From Camellia lanceoleosa (lineage: Eukaryota > Streptophyta > Magnoliopsida > Ericales > Theaceae), in the NCBI GenBank assembly GCA_025200525.1, contig CM045761.1, forward strand, positions 133,178,223-133,242,222: DNA of 64,000 bases, read 5' to 3'. The notes below the pieces were generated by a model. That model searched no databases and was not told where the DNA came from. It saw only the letters and a list, made by a program, of their open reading frames with translations. The translations under genes were made by a program, and so were the position numbers. Below are positions 60,661 to 64,000 of this stretch, piece after piece (position 1 is the stretch's first letter; each line of letters begins with the position of its first letter).

Positions 60661-61284
60661 CATTGGCCTTGTTTCAGCTAAATTTCTTGATCTCCCAAAG
60701 ATAAACTGGCAATGATCCACATCAAAATGTTTCTCCATTAAAATTAGGACACTGAACTTATTAACATGCTGCTGAGAAACCCAAACCAAACAAACTGAAA
60801 CATAATTATGTTATGACCATATATGTTATATTATATGTACCCAACAGTCATTAATTTTTTTTAAATGAAGCGGGCTAACAGACGGGCTTTTCAGGTGGCC
60901 TCTCACAGGCTAACAAGTTGGGCTAACAGGCAGGACTGAGTCCAACAAGCAGGCCCAGGTCTAAGCCTAAGTACCATTCAGGTTAGTCCAACCTGCCTTG
61001 GGCTGGGTTGCAGGCCTCCAGACCAAACGATTACTCTTACTAACAACTTAAGTTTTTAGGACTAGTAGTGATCTAACAGAGAAAAATATCACAAAGACCA
61101 TACACGTTATAACTCTAGGCAAAGAAAAGATGCAATAGAAGAAACGCACGACATTGTAAAAAAATCCCACAATAAACATGTGAGACATGGCTACATCGTA
61201 AATCAGATGTGGCAACATACAATATTAGAAGGCATTGGCATTATACAAAATCCATAGATAGAAAACAAACAAAAGAAATAGCAC
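60661..61284. other. Probable intron of KIN-7 gene; no exon seen
   Basis: It includes GCGGGCTAACAGACGGGC and related GGCTAACA repeats at ~60869-60935, probably another mobile fragment. A 5' splice site (reverse of GCAC at 61281-61284) opens it. Confidence 0.4.
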
Positions 61285-63729
61285 CTTCGCATGGCAAATC
61301 TTCGTAATAGCCTCAACATGAAGATTTTGAAGTTCTTCAAGAGAAGTGATATCAAGACCAGAAATATCATCTCCCTGAAATGAAGGAATTTTTTCTTTGG
61401 AATTATTGTTTATATAGAAAGAATTTCATAACTACTTGGGCTGACTGAGGAAACTGCAGGAATTTAGAGCTAACAGGAAAATTTGAATGTTTTGGTATAA
61501 TTTTGGTAAGTTCAAAAATTGTGTACATGTACATAAACACTAAATACATTTCAAACTGAAGGTTATGTAATTGGATAAAAAAGCTGAAAAAGTTGAGTAA
61601 ATACATATAAAAATTCCAAATATTTTTTAACAGGAGTTCATGTCATATAATCACAAAACCTGGAAGGCACATACCTTCAATCTCAAAACCAAACTTTCTA
61701 GTTCTTTGCACCTTCTCCTTTCTCTGTGGTAATTAGCTTTTAATTCTTCAAATGTACTCTTCTCATCCATGTTTCCATATTTGTTGTCTTGTTCATATGG
61801 TTTTTTGGAAACACCATTAGATGAAGAAAATCTATTTCCAACTACCATTTGCAAATTGTTAGAAACATGATCCCCCTGTGAAGAAATGTCCTCATAATTC
61901 ATGCCAGACTTCCTCATCTCTGCAACTAGCACCCACATATTGGCCAGCTCATTTTCTAGATCTTCTTCACGACACTTTGCTTCATTAAGTCTTTTTCCGC
62001 AGCTCATCTGCTATTTCATCGCTCTCAGATAATGCAGTTACCAAAGAAGTTTCTTTTTGGTATCTTGTGTTAAGTTCATGCTGCAACTCCCCCACCAATA
62101 CATTGTCGGGTTTTCTTGAGCATGCATCAGGTTGAGCATCATTGCCACTATTTTTCTTCACATCAAATGAAGCAGATCTTTGAAAGGAGTTAGATATACA
62201 ACAAGCCTGCTTTGCAGCAGCCAGATCAGCAGTCAGTTTAGCATTTTGGTAAGTAAGTTTTGTCACTTCTTCAGCCAAGTTACGCAGCTCAACTGCTGCA
62301 TCTGCAGCCAGCTCTTTTGCATAGGAAGCTTCCTCAGTCAGTTTTTCACAGTGAATTTCAAGCTTGTCCTTTTCTTCAGTTGTTTTCACCTTTTCTTGGC
62401 TCAGTGTCTCTATTTCAGCAGCCTAAGTCAAAATAATGAAAAGTATACTCATCTTTAGAAGCATAACATCACAACGATGTAGTACCACAACAATCACCAA
62501 AATGATAAGATAATGCTCAGGACAGAAACAAGTAATAGACATCCATAGCAGCAAAGGACAAGAAATGGAAAAGAAAAATAACCTGCATAAGTAGCTGGGA
62601 ATGCAAAGTAGTATCACTATTGCACTCTTTGGACTCCTCTTGGGAGAATATTCTGTTCAAACTCATAACACTTGTAGGAGTACTTTCATCAATACAAGTT
62701 TCCCCATATCTCCTCTCCAAAAAGTCCTCAGCACAAGTATTGTGTCTGGTGACTCCAATGTCTGCAGGGTGTTGTAGACAGCCATACGTTTTCTCTGGTA
62801 ATAAAGAATCAAGCTGTTGCCTCAGTAGAAGAATCGTTTCTTGCATCTCAGCATTCTCTGATACCTTGTTAAAGCAACATAACTTTGTCAGAACATTAAA
62901 AAATGTAATAATTTAAGAAGATATCACGCAGCAGTACTGTTTACCTTCAATTGTAGTTGTTCTTGGAGTATTCTATTATCAGCTGTTTTAATCTTGATTA
63001 GCCATCCCACAACAAAATGATCAAATTAGTACAAATGTTTTCCATTTGATAGCAAAATATTTTGCATCAAACAAGTTCGTAGATTAAACATACCTCGAGA
63101 TCGAAAGCTTTTTCATTTAGCTGAGTAGTAAGTTTGGACAAAGCCTACATCAGAATGAATAGAAAGCATATTTGATTCAGTAATAAGAACAAACCACAAC
63201 GCAGAGATGATAGAGAAAGAGAGAGTTCACTTACATTACTAGTAGCTCCTAATGATTAGAAAAACCAACAGTGAAAATTTATCAATTTATAATTTCTTAC
63301 TTGAGCAACAGAAAATTTTCATTCCAAATGAACTCTTTCTTGCATTAATTAACTGCATAAAATTACCTGAGACATTTCGATGCTATTTGAAGCATGCCGA
63401 GTCATCTCTACTGACCCAACCATACGGTGCTCTAGCACTCGTATTTGGAGTTTTTTTTCTTTAATTTCATCCTTCAGTTTCTGCATTTGCTCCTGTATGA
63501 TAATTACAAGCACCAAGAGGTGAATATTAACATCAATCACATTTACGCATTCTTTCTTAGAGTGAGGAACTCTTAAGAGGTGACTAACCTGAAGTTGTGA
63601 GTCTTCAGGGTTGCTAACTGCTTGCTCTGACAGTCTTTTCAGAGAACTAGTACACAGTGCCACTTCCCCAGCTAACATTTTCACCTGCTCACGGAGAAGA
63701 TCCATTTGATCGATAATAGTTGTCCCAGT
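61285..63729 (-). CDS. Kinesin-7 family protein (KIN-7), coiled-coil half, partial with frameshift
   Basis: Plus-end-directed microtubule motor family; the motor domain lies beyond the right edge. Seven exons on the - strand: 63729-63589, 63492-63367, 63144-63094, 62992-62945, 62864-62583, 62422-61675, 61374-61285. Landmarks are DQMDLLREQVKMLAGEVAL, EHRMVGSVEMTRHASNSIEM, LLLRQQLDSLLPE, EDLENELANMWVLVAEMRKS and SLEELQNLHVEAITKICHAK, all typical of the MKRP-like KIN-7 subgroup. Most is heptad-rich coiled coil. Every exon except 62422-61675 is a multiple of 3. That exon is 748 nt: an extra A in the A-run at about 61998-62002 puts a TAA in frame right after. It is either a real lesion or a homopolymer error. 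The terminal exon is not identified. Confidence 0.85.
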
Positions 63730-64000
63730 CTGCAAAGAAATCATTCAGCATTCAAGTTAAATTCTAGCTTGAAGCCAATACTCTTAAAAGATTCAACTTC
63801 TGTTAAACCAATAATTTGGATAGGAAGGGGAACTAAGGAACATTAGCAGTGCAGGTTATGCAGAATCTGCAACATTACTAGTTTTGCTGGCATTAGATTG
63901 CTTTTGACATTTTTCTAAATTTCAAACACCTGTACACTTCAAACAAATCACAGTAAAGAAATCCATTCCAAAACAAATTTAATATTAATATACTATGGAC
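63730..64000 (-). other. Intron of the KIN-7 gene running off the window
   Basis: Upstream of the acceptor at 63730-63731 there is no further kinesin exon to the window end. Confidence 0.6.

Overview
This is a 64 kb stretch of a plant nuclear genome, most likely a eudicot. It is AT-rich, with spliced plant-type genes and long introns. It is packed with plant transposable elements: Tat-lineage Ty3/gypsy LTR retrotransposons, large solo LTRs, Stowaway, Tourist-like and Mutator-like MITEs, CACTA ends and a LINE. The species cannot be told from the sequence alone. All identifications are by eye from motifs; no database search was run.

Layout. Positions 1-6408 hold the 3' part of a decayed Tat-lineage element: broken integrase on the + strand, a 27-bp tandem array, a broken antisense ORF (2600-4800), a 29-bp tandem array, a purine tract and a probable 3' LTR. 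Next come two direct copies of a promoter-like repeat (6411-6866), a two-exon fragment of the nuclear export receptor XPO1/CRM1 (6893-7170), a CACTA-type terminus (7469-7486) and about 8.6 copies of a ~180-bp satellite-like monomer (7487-9046). Positions 9047-15900 contain no gene but several foldback MITEs. From 15.9 to 23.8 kb a degenerate 'GAGTAGTAAGT' minisatellite is split by a non-autonomous LTR retrotransposon (16702-22461, TSD GTAGT). That element is itself split by a 2.65-kb solo LTR (17771-20424, TSD ACATC).

The first host gene is a nucellin-like A1 aspartyl protease (26419-34426, +, nine exons, 449 codons), whose introns hold several MITEs. Positions 34.8-51.9 kb are intergenic and repeat-filled. 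They include a second solo LTR of the same family (44881-47887, TSD CTTTA) and a 1.9-kb partly palindromic minisatellite (49180-51060). A second, paralogous aspartyl protease (52181-55884, +, eight exons, 418 codons) shares the first seven intron positions and phases with the first, so the two look like a dispersed tandem duplication.

At the right edge, on the - strand and convergent with the second protease, lies the coiled-coil/C-terminal half of a KIN-7 kinesin (61285-63729, seven exons seen). Its motor domain lies beyond the window. One exon carries an extra A in an A-run that breaks the frame. A 5'-truncated LINE lies downstream (60106-60660).

The two proteases have intact catalytic motifs and signal-like N-termini and probably act as secretory-pathway peptidases. 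The kinesin is unrelated. I see no gene cluster, defence system or other multi-gene system. The interest here lies in nested transposition, gene-fragment capture and tandem-repeat birth inside retrotransposons.
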